A stretch of DNA of 64,000 bases, taken from the NCBI RefSeq assembly GCF_964340395.1, contig NC_135560.1, positions 7,120,598 to 7,184,597 of the forward strand, in the 5' to 3' direction. Of this stretch, positions 35,869 through 47,998 are shown one piece after another. The position numbers were made by a program, and so were the translations under genes. The notes under the pieces were generated by a model. The model was given only the letters and a program-made list of their open reading frames with translations. It did not search any database and was not told the origin of the DNA. Source of the stretch: Glandiceps talaboti (taxonomy: Eukaryota; Hemichordata; Enteropneusta; Spengelidae). The stretch's first letter is position 1, and the number at the start of each line of letters is the position of its first letter.

Positions 35869-38021
35869 ACTATACTACAGGAAGGTGTAAAAAGTTGCTA
35901 CTGAACAACCTGTGTAGTCAAGGGTGATGAAAGTCAGCCATTGTAAGGATGAAAGCATTGTTGATAGTGTATACAGACAAGGAAAGCATCAATCATTAGT
36001 GCTAGCTGTAGGCACTTACACTACACATCATTGGAAAACATGGTCTGCTTTACAAAGTAATTTGTCACAGTCGAAAAGACAACGCACATGACTTTTTTTT
36101 TTGATAAACTCCTGGCTCTTCTTCATACACACTGTGACATTTCCCAAGCTTTCATGCGTGCATATAACATGATACCAAGTTAAAAATGTCACAACGCATT
36201 ACCACATGACAGAGCGGGCTTTTTTCTTTTTGTTTCCCTCCAAGCAAAACACACAACAGTGGGTGGATAGAATGGCATCCACCATGCTAGTACATGAAAT
36301 CAAATCGCGTTGCTCAAATTTCAATCTATGGATTGGAAGCACAGTAGTAGGTTGCAAAACAACTTAGGTAGTCAATAATTCACACCGAAAAGACTGTAGC
36401 AGCTTAGGGGGTGTAACTATTGTGAACTTGATGATGTGTCAAATTGCACCTAACAGCAAAGCCTGATACCATCCAGATAACATTTCCACCATTTCTGTCA
36501 TTTTGCGACTCCCTGCTGAGTAAAAAGAATTCTCCTCTTGCATAAATCATGCCGGTAATCTGGATGAAATTAAAGCAGTGTATAGGGCGCTAGCGGCGAA
36601 CATAAACCACTGTGTTCCCGACTGATGCCATTTCATGGGGAAAAGGCATTAATTTAATTAACAGCCAGGAGCGGCAAACTGATACACTAGACCCCCTAGG
36701 CCATCATAAAATCTAGATCAGTGATTGGAACTCTTAATCCTTTCTCCAGGGGGACTTACTCCTAGTCCTGTTTGTGCTACCATCTTTAATTATTCAACAG
36801 TTTGACATGCATGTGATATTGTCTACTGAATGTTAAATCTCAACCAAAAAAAATGTCTAGGTTTTGGTGAACCTATTAAAGCTAGTCTAATATAATTTAC
36901 TGGCGATTATAGCTATTTTGCTGCCCACTCTTTTTGTTAGGGTATTTAATTATTTTCTTTAATAATGCAATAGTGAATATTATATAAGATAATAGCATAT
37001 CATGTTTCATGTGAAATACACGTCAAGTATTGAATTACGATATTAAAACCAGGAACAAGGATGCTTTGTGGTAAAGGAAAGTGACTCACTCTCACAACGG
37101 CTTTGGCAAAGGTCAGATACTTTATCAGTATAGTTTATGTAGGAACAGACAGGGGCTTTAGTCTTACACCCATGCAGTCAGTTTATTATGTCGAGGTTTT
37201 TAGTATGGTCATTCTTGTCTCAGCGGAAGGCAGACTTTCCATGGAGCCTGAGCCGACACATTGTTTTCATTCACCTTGTAACCTTGTAATGATAGATTTT
37301 AGAGTCTTTTTTATACACAGCATCAGTTTTAGAATTATCAGAAAACACATGTTTAGTGGTACGGATACTTATACGAAAAATTGATAGATCGAGTGTAAGT
37401 ATGTAGTGACGTTTACTAGAAATGTCAGGGATATATTCAAGGAGTTTGTTCTTTACATCATTTTGGAGGGAAAATAGAAACAGATACATTAGAGTTATCT
37501 TTGCAAAAACCTGGAGCTGGGTGTTCTTTCTGTTCTCTGTACACCAAACCTTTCAGGCGATAAAATGATCAAAAAATGTACATTTTCACTCTTGACGTTA
37601 AAAAGTAATTAGTCTAAGTGGTGATGTTCACATTAGAGGTGTTAAAAGGCGCCTCAGAAGTGGCCGCCGTAATCTGTAGGTCTGTTTTCCCCCACAAAGC
37701 TAGGTGGGCCATGACATCATTGCTGAAATCTGATCGATACAGTAACAGAGAAGTGGTACCAACAAATTAAGTTAACAAGTTTGTGATGAGCTAGGCACAA
37801 CATCTGTGTGCAGGCACAGATCAAGCTAGGGGTATACGGACTGTTGACTGATGTCGTAGCCATGTTAATGGTGAACTGATAAGGCCTGTTGGACATCGCA
37901 TACTGAGTGATAGTGGGTAGACTAACGGGTCATTATGAGTGATCATGGGTAGACAACGGTCGTTATGAGATCCAACATCACTCTTGAAACCGAAGAGATT
38001 AAACCAGTGTCTGTTTTAAGT
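35869..38021. other. Gene-free unique sequence, regulatory-like in part
   Basis: No gene recognised. The stretch 36440-36800 has mixed, non-repetitive composition and could be a conserved non-coding element. A short duplication (AGTGAT-ATGGGTAGAC, AACGGTC-TTATGAG) lies at 37905-37970. Short open frames at 37103-37489 lack domains. Confidence 0.42.
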
Positions 38022-38645
38022 GTCTTCAAAGACTGCACTGTTGGTTGACTGCGAAGTGATTGAACTTTTACATAAATCTGACACTGATGAGAAATTCTAG
38101 AGCAGTTCATCATATCTTGTACTATGGTGTCCCACATTTACAAGTTTTTATTAGACTGCACTGTTAGTTGGCTGCATAGTGATCAAACTTTTATAGAAAT
38201 CTGACACAGATGAGAAACTCTACAGCAATTCATCATATTTTCAACATTTTTTTTTTCAATTTTGGAGTGAAATAAAATACACACCGAAGTGTCCTAAAGT
38301 GACTATATACTGTTGGTTGGCTGCACATTGATTGGATTACAAAGCCAATCTAGACACATTTGGAGAAATTCTACAGCAGTTCATCATATTTTGTACAATG
38401 CTCTCAAGTTTGTTGAACTTTCAAAGGTAAAACACACAAGTGCATGCATGCACCAATGCACGGCGATGGAACTTTATATCATTTTTGACACACATGATGA
38501 AATTCAATACCAATGTCTTTAACACTGTGCTGCTGGTTGGCTTCAAATTTATTGAATTTTTGAAATAAATCTTGATAAATGAGAATTTAAAGAGCCGTTT
38601 ATCACAATTTTTGACAGTGCAGTAATCTTGGTGGATGTTGAACAC
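38022..38645. repeat. Decayed tandem repeat, four units
   Basis: Units beginning near 38031, 38154, 38307 and 38521 each start ACTG-TG-TGGTTGGCTGC or a variant. They continue through a TGA-TTT-ATAAATCT phrase and GATGAGAAA-TCTA to CAGTTCATCATATTTTG. Spacing varies from about 120 to 215 bp through internal insertions. Confidence 0.75.
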
Positions 38646-38771
38646 TGATATACAACTTACTTGGGTAAGAAGTTTATCGCTTTAGTACGCACATATCTTT
38701 TAGTTTATAATACATACACCTGTAGATTGGGTTGTTTTTGTAAAAAAAAGTGTATATATAACCATGTCCAC

Positions 38772-39255
38772 TCTGATTAAAATCCGATGTAGTGTACATG
38801 GCGCAATTTTTTTGGGCTTTTTACGTTTACTGTTGTTTGTTCTTTTGTGAGCATTCCTGTACATACATCTGACACAATATCATAGGTTTTACCGAGCTAA
38901 ACACGAGTGCTGAGTGAATTCACTCAATGAATGCGAACACGTAATATGCCAAACATATAAGTACAGTACTACAGAGCGCTCTGTTTGAAAAGAGCATGAG
39001 CACAGAGCTCAGACAGCAATGTTATTGTTATTGTTTGGTGGTTGGCGTTCTTTCAATTTTCGAACTTTCGAGTGTTAACTGTTATACTGTAAGAGGGATT
39101 CTGACTGGCTACTCGTAAGTACGAGATTGGGTTTGGGAAAACCTATGGTATTGTGTCAGATATATGTAATGAGCGCTCACAAAAGAACAAACGACAATAA
39201 ACGTAACAGCCAAAAAGAAATTGCACCGTGTACACTACATCGGATTTCAATCAGA
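38772..39255. mobile_element. Fold-back element with about 119-bp inverted arms
   Basis: Left arm 38772-38890 and right arm 39138-39255 are reverse complements with roughly 85-90 percent identity by eye. Landmarks are TCTGATTAAAATCCGATGTA, GTGTACATGG, GTTTGTTCTTTTGTGAGC, CTGACACAATATCATAGG and TTTT. The central spacer is about 247 bp. No coding capacity. Probably a non-autonomous DNA element. Confidence 0.82.
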
Positions 39256-40687
39256 TTTGTAATAGATTATATGACAATAACTCTTGAAAAAAATATGCAA
39301 TTGAAGTTTTTAAAATGTACTACAAATAAATATTCTAACATATTAATATTTCACAAAGACATATTGACTTCTTTAAAACAGATAATAGATAAAATATATT
39401 ATAGATAGCATTATGAATATCAGAATTTTGACTCCAAACATATGGAATAAACATCTCGAAGGTGACGCGGTGAACATGTGTTTATAGGCAGTTTAATCAT
39501 CAGGCGTATATATATATCACGCACAACTACTGCAAAGTTTGGTTTATAGAATAAGGTTGTCTTTAACGCTAAGAGACAGTGACACTGCTATTCAAAGCAT
39601 CCACAGAAAGTGTCTGATACACTTTTACAAGTCTATTTCATCCAAATCCCTGAGGGGTATGCCAGTACTCTAGCCATAAAAAAACACAGCTTCTACCCAC
39701 AGACAATTAAACACAGACATTTGCTATTAACTTAAATTCCACAGTTAATAAACTTTGGCGAATAAAGTTGACTTGATGGGTCGGTTCATTAAGACATGCT
39801 TACACTCCACCCACTGGTCCACTGACATTGGCAGTCAACCGAGGGCAGTGTTCCAAATCTTTGGTCATGCTTGGACCGTACCATTAATGATGGTAGGTAG
39901 ACTTATGACCCTGCATGACCTCTTTTTCGTGTATTGACCAATTAACAACGAAAAGACATCATATTTGATGGGTTCCTAAGGTTGTTTTTACAAGCCTACG
40001 TCATAAGCAATATTTCTTTTGCTTTAACTAGATGATAATATATCGGTACTCATTCTACTCAATAACGGCATCTTTCTTCGTATTTTATTAATTGGAATGT
40101 CACTTTAAAAACACTGATACAAGACGACATTGTGAGATAGCTTAATTTACAATGCATCACAACGCTCATGAACAAGAAATGTGGAAATTTGAAATTTTTT
40201 TTCAATAGGAGATAATTAGTGTGTTAATTCATATAAAACTATTCAAAACCCGAGATACTAATCCAGTTACATTATCAGTGAGTGGAAATTTATATTTTCA
40301 GTAAAAAAGCACAAAAATAAATCACTTACATTCATGAAAAAATTCTTCTTGTCTTATCAACACTGATTCTCTTAACTTAAATAATCAATGACAAGGACGG
40401 GTCAAACAGTCATATTTATATTCTCTTTCTTTTCAATAGACCGTGTCTGTTTAAAGTAACATTCCTTGCATCACAAGACTCCGACGAATGTTGTTTTTCT
40501 GCAAAGCTTAAAATGTAGTTAATTGTGTTCTTATCAGTATCCCGATCAACAGAACTTATAATTAATTTTCTGAAATTTTACTAAAACTGAAGAAATACTT
40601 GAATCACAACAAAAGATAAATCTCATTTGATTTTTAGTATAAATGTCGATTTCTGGATTTTCCTTGAAAAAAGCTTGTTTAGTTGAG
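39256..40687. other. Gene-free unique sequence
   Basis: No gene, RNA or repeat recognised. Confidence 0.45.
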
Positions 40688-40975
40688 AAACTAGTTGGAA
40701 ATTTATGCCAGACCAATCTACCATTCACAAGTCTTCGAATTCCAGGAAGGTGATTTTGTGATGATCTTTCGACAAAGCTCCCAATTGTGAAACTATAAAG
40801 TCAAAAATTTGTGCCAGACCAATCTAACAAGACTTTTGTGATGATCTTTCGACAAAGCCCCCTTAATTATAACACTAAGTCAGAAATTTCCACCAAACCA
40901 AGTCTTTAGATTTCAAATGACAGTTCTGTAATATTTTTGAAATAAGCCGATCTAGGTGTGAAACTAGTTGGAAAG
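40688..40975. repeat. Decayed tandem repeat, about 90-bp units
   Basis: Three units share AAATTT-TGCCAGACCAATCTA, TTTTGTGATGATCTTTCGAC and AAAGC-CCC; the third is more diverged. The sequence GTGAAACTAGTTGGAAA closes the array. Confidence 0.65.
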
Positions 40976-41354
40976 TAAGCTGATCTTTACAAATACATAG
41001 ACTTACTTATTTTCGCACCTTTTTTAACAGTTTAATTTATTCTTTCCTTTTTGTTTGTTTATTTACTGTCCTAATGCTGTGAGAAGCTGTCAATATTTGT
41101 ATCAAAAGTGACAATGGCTACATGGCATGTAGAGAGAGAGAGAGAGATACCAGACAGTTTATTCTTCTCTCCTCTGTTGTATCAACAAATGATTAACTGT
41201 TCAACAATCCAATTATATATCTATCTGTCTTTCCTTAATTAGTGTACATCTCCTGGACAGTCTGTTTACTCCTTCCTTTGAAGACCAGAGATATAATCAT
41301 GAAGCTAAAGAGCAGCCCTGAGAGGAAATGAAATGAACAAAAGAACTGCTTCAT

Positions 41355-41378
41355 GGGGGGGGGGGGGGGGGGGGGGGG
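41355..41378. repeat. G homopolymer, 24 bases
   Basis: Uninterrupted G run on the plus strand, adjoining the left end of a dispersed repeat copy. Confidence 0.95.
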
Positions 41379-41386
41379 CTCAGAAA

Positions 41387-41700
41387 TAAATTCTTTAAAC
41401 TTTTGCTGTTACTTTCTTCAAGAATACTTCAACCTATTCTCAGTTCAAATCAAGAAAAAAATCAGGGGGTCACCATACAAATTTTTGAAATACCGGCCAA
41501 AATTATGTCATTTTAGAATCCAATATGGCCGCCAAGTACTACGTTAACAATGAGAAAATAAAATATTGGTGATTTCCTTGAAAACAAAGTGGGAGAACTC
41601 CTAAATTTCTCTTATTATTTCAAAAGGACCAGGATTAAGCTATCGTATGGTAAAGTTTTTGAGGGAAATTTAAGAACTCTGATTGTCAGAGTGAAATTTA
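41387..41700. repeat. Dispersed repeat family, copy 1
   Basis: Matches 51670-51985 in the same orientation. Shared landmarks are TACAAATTTTT, GTCATTTTAGAAT-CAATATGGC-GCC, TGAGA, GATTTC-TTGA-AACAAAG, AAATTTCT-TTATTATTTCAAAA, and a TATGG-AAA-TTT stretch. No coding capacity seen. Family unassigned. Confidence 0.72.
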
Positions 41701-41888
41701 AGTAAACAGCAACGGACCAATAATTTGAATATTGAATCCAACACTTTAATTCAAATATTTTTTGATTAAGACATTTGATAATATCAATACAAATATTGTT
41801 ATTCACTGTGTGATTGTGATTGTTTTTACCTGTTAAAGCAATTTTTAAAATCTTGCAAATACAACTGGTTGGGGTGAAGGGAGTCCGA

Positions 41889-41909
41889 TGGGGTGGGGTG
41901 GGGTGGGGT
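41889..41909. repeat. GGGGT pentanucleotide repeat
   Basis: Four tandem GGGGT units, seen directly. Confidence 0.9.
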
Positions 41910-42049
41910 TTCCCATCATTGTCATAGAGGTTTGGCAGATTCACAATAGGGGATGACACTAGCCTGTACGATATGTCATGATATGACACGTGCCATGCTG
42001 TCCCATCAGTCACCACTAATCTACAGAAATGGCCAATTAAGAGTGACTG

Positions 42050-42206
42050 TAAAACCAGTAAACACCAGCAATGACCAGTACATAACAGTAAAGAAATATA
42101 AGAAGTAATAAAATAGCCACATATGGAAAAGAACTTATACATATATTTTTTTTCTTTACTGCTATTTACTGGTCGTTTCTGGTCATTTCTGGTTTTTACC
42201 GGTTTT
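42050..42206. repeat. Imperfect inverted repeat, arms about 45 bp
   Basis: Left arm has AAAACCAGTAAACACCAGCA, ATGACCAGTA and AACAGTAAAG. The right arm reads TTTACTGC, TTTACTGGTC, TTTCTGGTC and TTTCTGGTTTTTACCGG. The loop is about 50 bp. It sits inside a long minus-strand open frame, which it helps explain away. Confidence 0.65.
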
Positions 42207-43310
42207 ATAACCACCTACCAATGAGAGTAGAAAGACACAACCTACTGGTTTAGAGTGACACATATCTGAAAACAATCATTTCAGCCAAACTTTCCATATT
42301 CTGACTACACTCCATAACATAAATAGCCCGACATGTAGTTACAACTGAAGCATACACAATATTCTGATCCATCTGTCCGTACTATATCATCTTAATATCT
42401 CGTCTATCCACACGTATTCCTTGACAGGCTGGTGGTCGTGCCATGACTATGCCAACTATGTACTTCCATTAAAGTACGAAAAGAGCATCACATGAGATGG
42501 CAGCGCCAAGACTGCTCAACACACAAGACGATCGATGCTTTACTCAAAGAGATAACTGTTTTCATACTGGCTACATCTATTTTGATTGATTCCCGATTCC
42601 AATTTCTCCACTGGACAGTAAGTTGTGTGGCAAACATATGTTCTTTGCATCACTCCAATATACAGTTGTTAAAATCTAGCCAGACATAAACATTCCATGA
42701 AATGGACACCGCATTATTTGTTGCTTTAGCAAACATTTTGACATGTTAATAGTTACAAGTAAAGCCTGTCATACTGTAAAATAAGGTTCAAATGACCTGC
42801 CTTGACTGACAAACAACAGGTTTTGGTGTTTTCACGTAATGGATAAGTTCCACCACAATACTCATGTATGGGTGAGTAATGTTCATATGACCTGCTCCAC
42901 CAGACAAACACGTCATTTTTCAAGCAAACATTATGGAGGTATTCATTTTCACATGTGTAATAGATGAGTTGCATCGAAAAAACATATGTGGTGCCAATGG
43001 TACTGCAGAACAACTGATATACTGAGTGAAAATGAAGCTTACTTTGATATTATTGCTAGCAATTTACATATTTATTGACGAATGTGTTGTATGGTTTTAA
43101 TGGGGCAGCTCTCAACTTGTCACTTTTTTTGTTGCCATTTTCTAAATGTGAAAAGCTGCCTAAATATTCTGATAACTAAATCATAAATAATGATTATCCA
43201 TACTGTATTGGACTCTTCTGCAATTGGTCACTACAGAGAACTTTAAAATTATGTAATTTTATACTCTAAAGCATCATCAGTAAGTTATTTTTACATCATA
43301 TCTTAAAAGG

Positions 43311-43428
43311 CAGGACTCAACTCATTAATATGTACAATCTGATTAAAAAAAATAGCCATGTGTACAAAACAGGACTCAACTCATTAATATGTACAAGCTG
43401 ATTAAAAAAATAGCCATGTTTACAAAAC
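43311..43428. repeat. Tandem duplication, 58-59 bp unit
   Basis: Copy 1 43311-43369 and copy 2 43370-43427 differ at about three positions; both run CAGGACTCAACTCATTAATA to TAGCCATGT-TACAAAA. A partial third copy with ATATGCAAAT follows to about 43465. Confidence 0.92.
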
Positions 43429-43465
43429 TATATGCAAATAAGCTCATTAGTATGCATACTCACAT

Positions 43466-45659
43466 GATTGCTATATTCTAATTTAAGAAATCTGAATAGG
43501 CTGATTCAGTGCGTCAAAGTACAGAATTAGGTTTTTAAGTGAAAAAAAGGGTCAAATCAGTACAGGAATTGGCTTTTTATTTACTTAAAGTTTCAAAGTT
43601 GCAAAGGAATGAACAAATGGGCAGGTGACATACAACTGTTTACAGCTACAAGATTAGTAAACTAAGCCGCTTTCAAGGAAAGCTGATGTGTAATGCAATA
43701 TTGAAGACGGAGACTGAGAATAGAAAGAGCCAAAGGAAGTGTCACATTCAGTGGCATTTACCAGCCTCACGGTAAAAAGGTATATCTAAATAAATCAACT
43801 TTTGGAAATTATTGTTGAATTCCTGACAGTAGCACTTCTACTTTGCCTCATGAACTGTCAATTCCATTCTGCTTCTTGCCTGCCCACACTCTCAACTAAA
43901 AATCCATTAAGGAAGAAAAGCTAACAGGGCAGGAGTCACGCAATTTGAACAGGGAGATTAAAACACACAAAAACACAGACATACTATAGACCCAAATTGA
44001 AATTCTCATCAATATCAGGGGATTGAGAAGTCTCTTGAGCCCTAATTTTTGATTCAACAAACGCTAACTAGAAATGACTCTATTCCAACAGAAACTGCCT
44101 CTACATTAAGATTAGGACTATTATCCACACAGAACAAGATACATTATATCCAACAGTTCACACTTTTATTAATGGACTACTTACAGTCTATAATCTTCTC
44201 TCAGTCCCTTGAAAGAATGTTCAAATTACTTGCAATGGCTTCTAATTCCTTTCCTTGAAATGAACTACATGACAAGAATTACCAATAGTACGGCCATTTT
44301 CTTTTACAACTACAATGTTTTTCAATCGACCACTTTTTATCGTCTGCTGGAATTTTGATCTTGAATGCCTACAATTTTGTACCAATTATACTCTAATATG
44401 TATTTTCATCTGTATTTTTCTAAAAATAATTGCGAATCTTAAACGAGAGACATGAAAAATTGCAGAGTAAGAGAGTGATGAAAAGTCAGGTCCACTGAGA
44501 GTTTGGATAAGGCAGGCTTCAAACACCTAATCAAAAGTATTTTAGCACTGGAATTTTCTCGAATTAAACATGGATATCAGTAAATCCGTGGCAGGTTTTG
44601 GAGACTGTGAGTTGAATCACCAAACACTTGTCATGAATATCCAATAAGTATTAACAGGATCCGTCTATTTCAATCAAAAAACATGAAGATGAAAAAAAGG
44701 TGGTTTTTAATATCTCAGTATATGATGAATGACTTGAACATGTGAAAAAAAGTAGGGGCAGGAAGTGAGAAAAATGCACCTCCAGCAGGTGGCATGACAC
44801 GCAAACCACAACTGTAACAAAAATAAATGTACTCTGTTGAAGTAGGTGCCATCGATGAAATAACAACTCCTGGAGTCTGTGCGTTTGGAGAGTGATTGTA
44901 ATTTGCTATGGTGTCAGGTGAGTATATCAGGAATTCGTGCATTGCGCGAGGTCATAAATCTTAATACGCATGAAAAATTCTCATAAATTTTTGACGGAAA
45001 ATATGAGTTTGAGTTTTAATGTGTATATGATATGATGTATCATGCTCATAAGATGACTGTTCCTCTTGGCTAGCACTTCAAGCTTTCAAACGACATCGTA
45101 AAAAGCAGTTTGATGTGCTCCTAGAAATTATTACAAACGCCATAACTATCACAAATTGCACATTTCTAATACACCTCAGTGAATAATATATCATTTGTAT
45201 TTTCACAACCCGCATATTACAGTAAACACGTGAAAAGGATACATTTTCCTCTCTATAAAGTACAAACGAAGGTCAAAATATACAATTAAATAATTTTTTC
45301 ATCAGTTTTAATCAGGATTTTTTGTTACAAAACTTGCACATTTTCCACCTTCTGAAAATAGAAATGGTGAAATAAGAGAATACAATAAAATCACGGTACC
45401 CCGAAGGTTGGTCAATCAGCAATTCCATCAAAACTATAATAATAATAAGAATAATGACTTTCTACCCTGTGTGTGGGCAAAACATATTCCGAAAATATAA
45501 ATACAAATTCATTTATCATATTTTAGTGTTCTACATTCCATTAATTTCTGACACCTACTATATCACTGTCTACTTGCACAGTAGGCATTAAATATCCCGA
45601 CTATATCAACTACACTGAAAACATTTCACAACATACTATCAAATATTGACTACAACGTA
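43466..45659. other. Gene-free unique sequence
   Basis: No gene recognised. The stretch 43660-43960 is mixed in composition and could be regulatory. Open frames at 44049-44258 and 44651-44942 lack domains. Confidence 0.42.
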
Positions 45660-46060
45660 CAGACTAATTTTGGCATTTTTTCAGGCACTTTTTTCAAAAA
45701 GTCAAATTTGTGTCAAAATTCAAACTTTCTTGTCTGCCAATGACTTTTGTCGACCACAAACTATATCATTTTTGATTTTGTTTGCTTAATTTTGTAATCA
45801 TGAACTAAATTTAGCATTTTCCTAAAAATTTTGACTTTTTTGTAAACCACCTATTTATGAGTTTTCATTAAAATCTACTTTTTACTCTTTATTTTTCATT
45901 TTGGCGACTATGACATCTTTTTTTTAACATTTTGGCATGTCATCAAAATCAAACCATTTTTTTGTTCCAACAACCTTTTGAAACCACAGACTACTAAACT
46001 TTCTAAATTTTTAACATGAAATGAAACTTTTTTGTGCTTGGATTTTTTTAAAACGCAACC
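45660..46060. repeat. Strongly decayed tandem repeat
   Basis: T-rich stretch with about three recurrences of a phrase like TTTGT-GACCACAAACTAT, TTTGTAAACCACCTATTTA and TTGAAACCACAGACTAC, each preceded by CATTTT-CAAAA-type sequence at roughly 110-130 bp spacing. Confidence 0.45.
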
Positions 46061-47503
46061 TGAAAGTAGTTCACGATTATTCTCAGTAAATTTTAACCAG
46101 TTTCATGCGGTTTAAACTTGGGTCTTAAAAAACAACACATAATAAGTGCTGTCATGAAATGTAATAATTTCAAAATTAATTAATCAAAATAATGTAAAAA
46201 AATAATCGTTGAATCTGCATACATGATAAAATGTCCCTTACTGTAAATACAAAATACTTTGTTGAAATGAAATGACTGATTCCAAAAATACAACGCTAAA
46301 GATATCAAATATTATAACCTTTGTATCTCTTCAGCATTGCATGGAATTTTATCATGTGGGCGTAATTATCTTTATTTTATAAAAGGTGGCAGGGTGCTAA
46401 TGCAAAGTGACAATTTCTTGTATATGGATATTAATATTGTAATTAATACTTTACGTAAACATTTCATTTGAAATGTTTTATCCAACATCAAAGTTTTTAT
46501 TGTATGAATCTATTTCCATTTCTCAAAGATACACAGAATTTTATTCAACTTGGTATACCGAAAAGCGACTGAATTCTTGACGTAAAGTATGTTTATCTCA
46601 AAATGAATCATGTTCAGGAGTTTTCGTAAGGCAAAAATGAAAAAAAAATGTTTGTTTCCGATAACACGACTTCAGAGAATAGGATAGGTAGGAAGGCAAT
46701 TTATTTTATTTTACATTTTATTTTTGTAATTACTTTGACCCAATGGCAAGATACTCGTTGGTCACAATACTTCCGTAGAAATTGAAGAAAGTATACAAGA
46801 AGTATATGATGACAATTATGTGATTCAGAAGTAGACAAACACAATGTGCAGACTGTGCTGTTATAGGCTGAAATGAGATCATTTCAATCTGGAATGTGAT
46901 TTTAAACAAAGTAACCAGAGATACCTCAGCAAGAAAATCTACTGGGAATTAGAAGTAAATTGTCATAATTTTACCTTTTTGTATGCAAAAATTTTTTAGG
47001 GTCGGCGGCTTAAACAAGAGTCAGTAAGGTTATTAGCAACACACTATTTTTTTTATTTGACCTAACATGGAATGTAATGACATAAAATTTAAGATTTAAA
47101 CATTTTGACACTGGAGACACAAAAAGTCTGTACAATATAGTTACTGACAAGTGTATTATTTTGGCTGTCTATGCATGTATGCACACTAAAACAAACAGAG
47201 AGAGAAACACATCTGAATAGGTGACATAAGCCATTTCCTAAGTACTATGTTCTACTCTTGTTCTTTAAAACTTTGACCTGGAAAGATTTGTCAAACAGTA
47301 CTAGGCACTTTGTAGCCGAGTAATTACCCGTCTAAAGCTATTTATGATATTGGCTGACCCCAAGTGACAGAGTTTAGGGCACTTGCTATTAGCACTGATG
47401 ATAGTATACTACTAACATAACATGCTATACACGTGGGAGTGATGTGGAAAAGTTTACACTATTTGAACTGATATATTGCCAGTTCACTTTACACTTACAG
47501 TTA

Positions 47504-47998
47504 AGGTTGTACTAACACAAAGTCATTGCAATAAATCACCCGCAAGATTGTTTCATGTCAAGAGTGCCATTTTATTGCCATCTTTGATTTTCCCACAATA
47601 CCTTGAAATGTCAAAGGTCATAAATAACTTTAAAATAGTCGAAAATATAGAATTGTTGATTTTACTAAAACATGATGAAGTTCTTTTCAAATTTATAGTT
47701 CGGGTTGTACTAACACAAAGTCGTCTTAACAAATCACAAGATGATTTCAAGTCGATATCAATACATAGTTTCACTGCCATGTTAGATTTCCCACAATTCC
47801 TTAAAATGTCAAAGGTCATGGATGACTTTTAAATCTTTACCCTTTACTAAAACATCAGTTCATGCTACTGTGCGAGTTAAGTTGCGCTAACACGAAGTCA
47901 ATGTATTTTTAAATCACCAGCAGGATGGTTTCATGTCGACACAGAATTTTACTGCCATATTACATTTCCCACAATTCCTTACAATGTCAAAGGTCAGA
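47504..47998. repeat. Tandem repeat, three units of about 175-200 bp
   Basis: Units start near 47504, 47701 and 47875. Each has GTTGTACTAACACAAAGTC or a variant, AAATCAC, GATGGTTTCATGTCGA or a variant, TTTTATTGCCAT or ACTGCCAT, TTCCCACAATTCCTT, then AATGTCAAAGGTCA. The final TCAAAGGTCA, a nuclear-receptor half-site with extension, is unchanged in all three although other parts differ. Open frames on both strands here are repeat-driven. Confidence 0.82.

Noticed and set aside
41615-42214. 199-codon minus-strand open frame, the longest not caused by a simple repeat
   Set aside because: It runs across a dispersed repeat, a GGGGT repeat and an inverted repeat, and shows no domain or protein-like conservation by eye. 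A protein search with no hits would confirm; a hit would reverse this.
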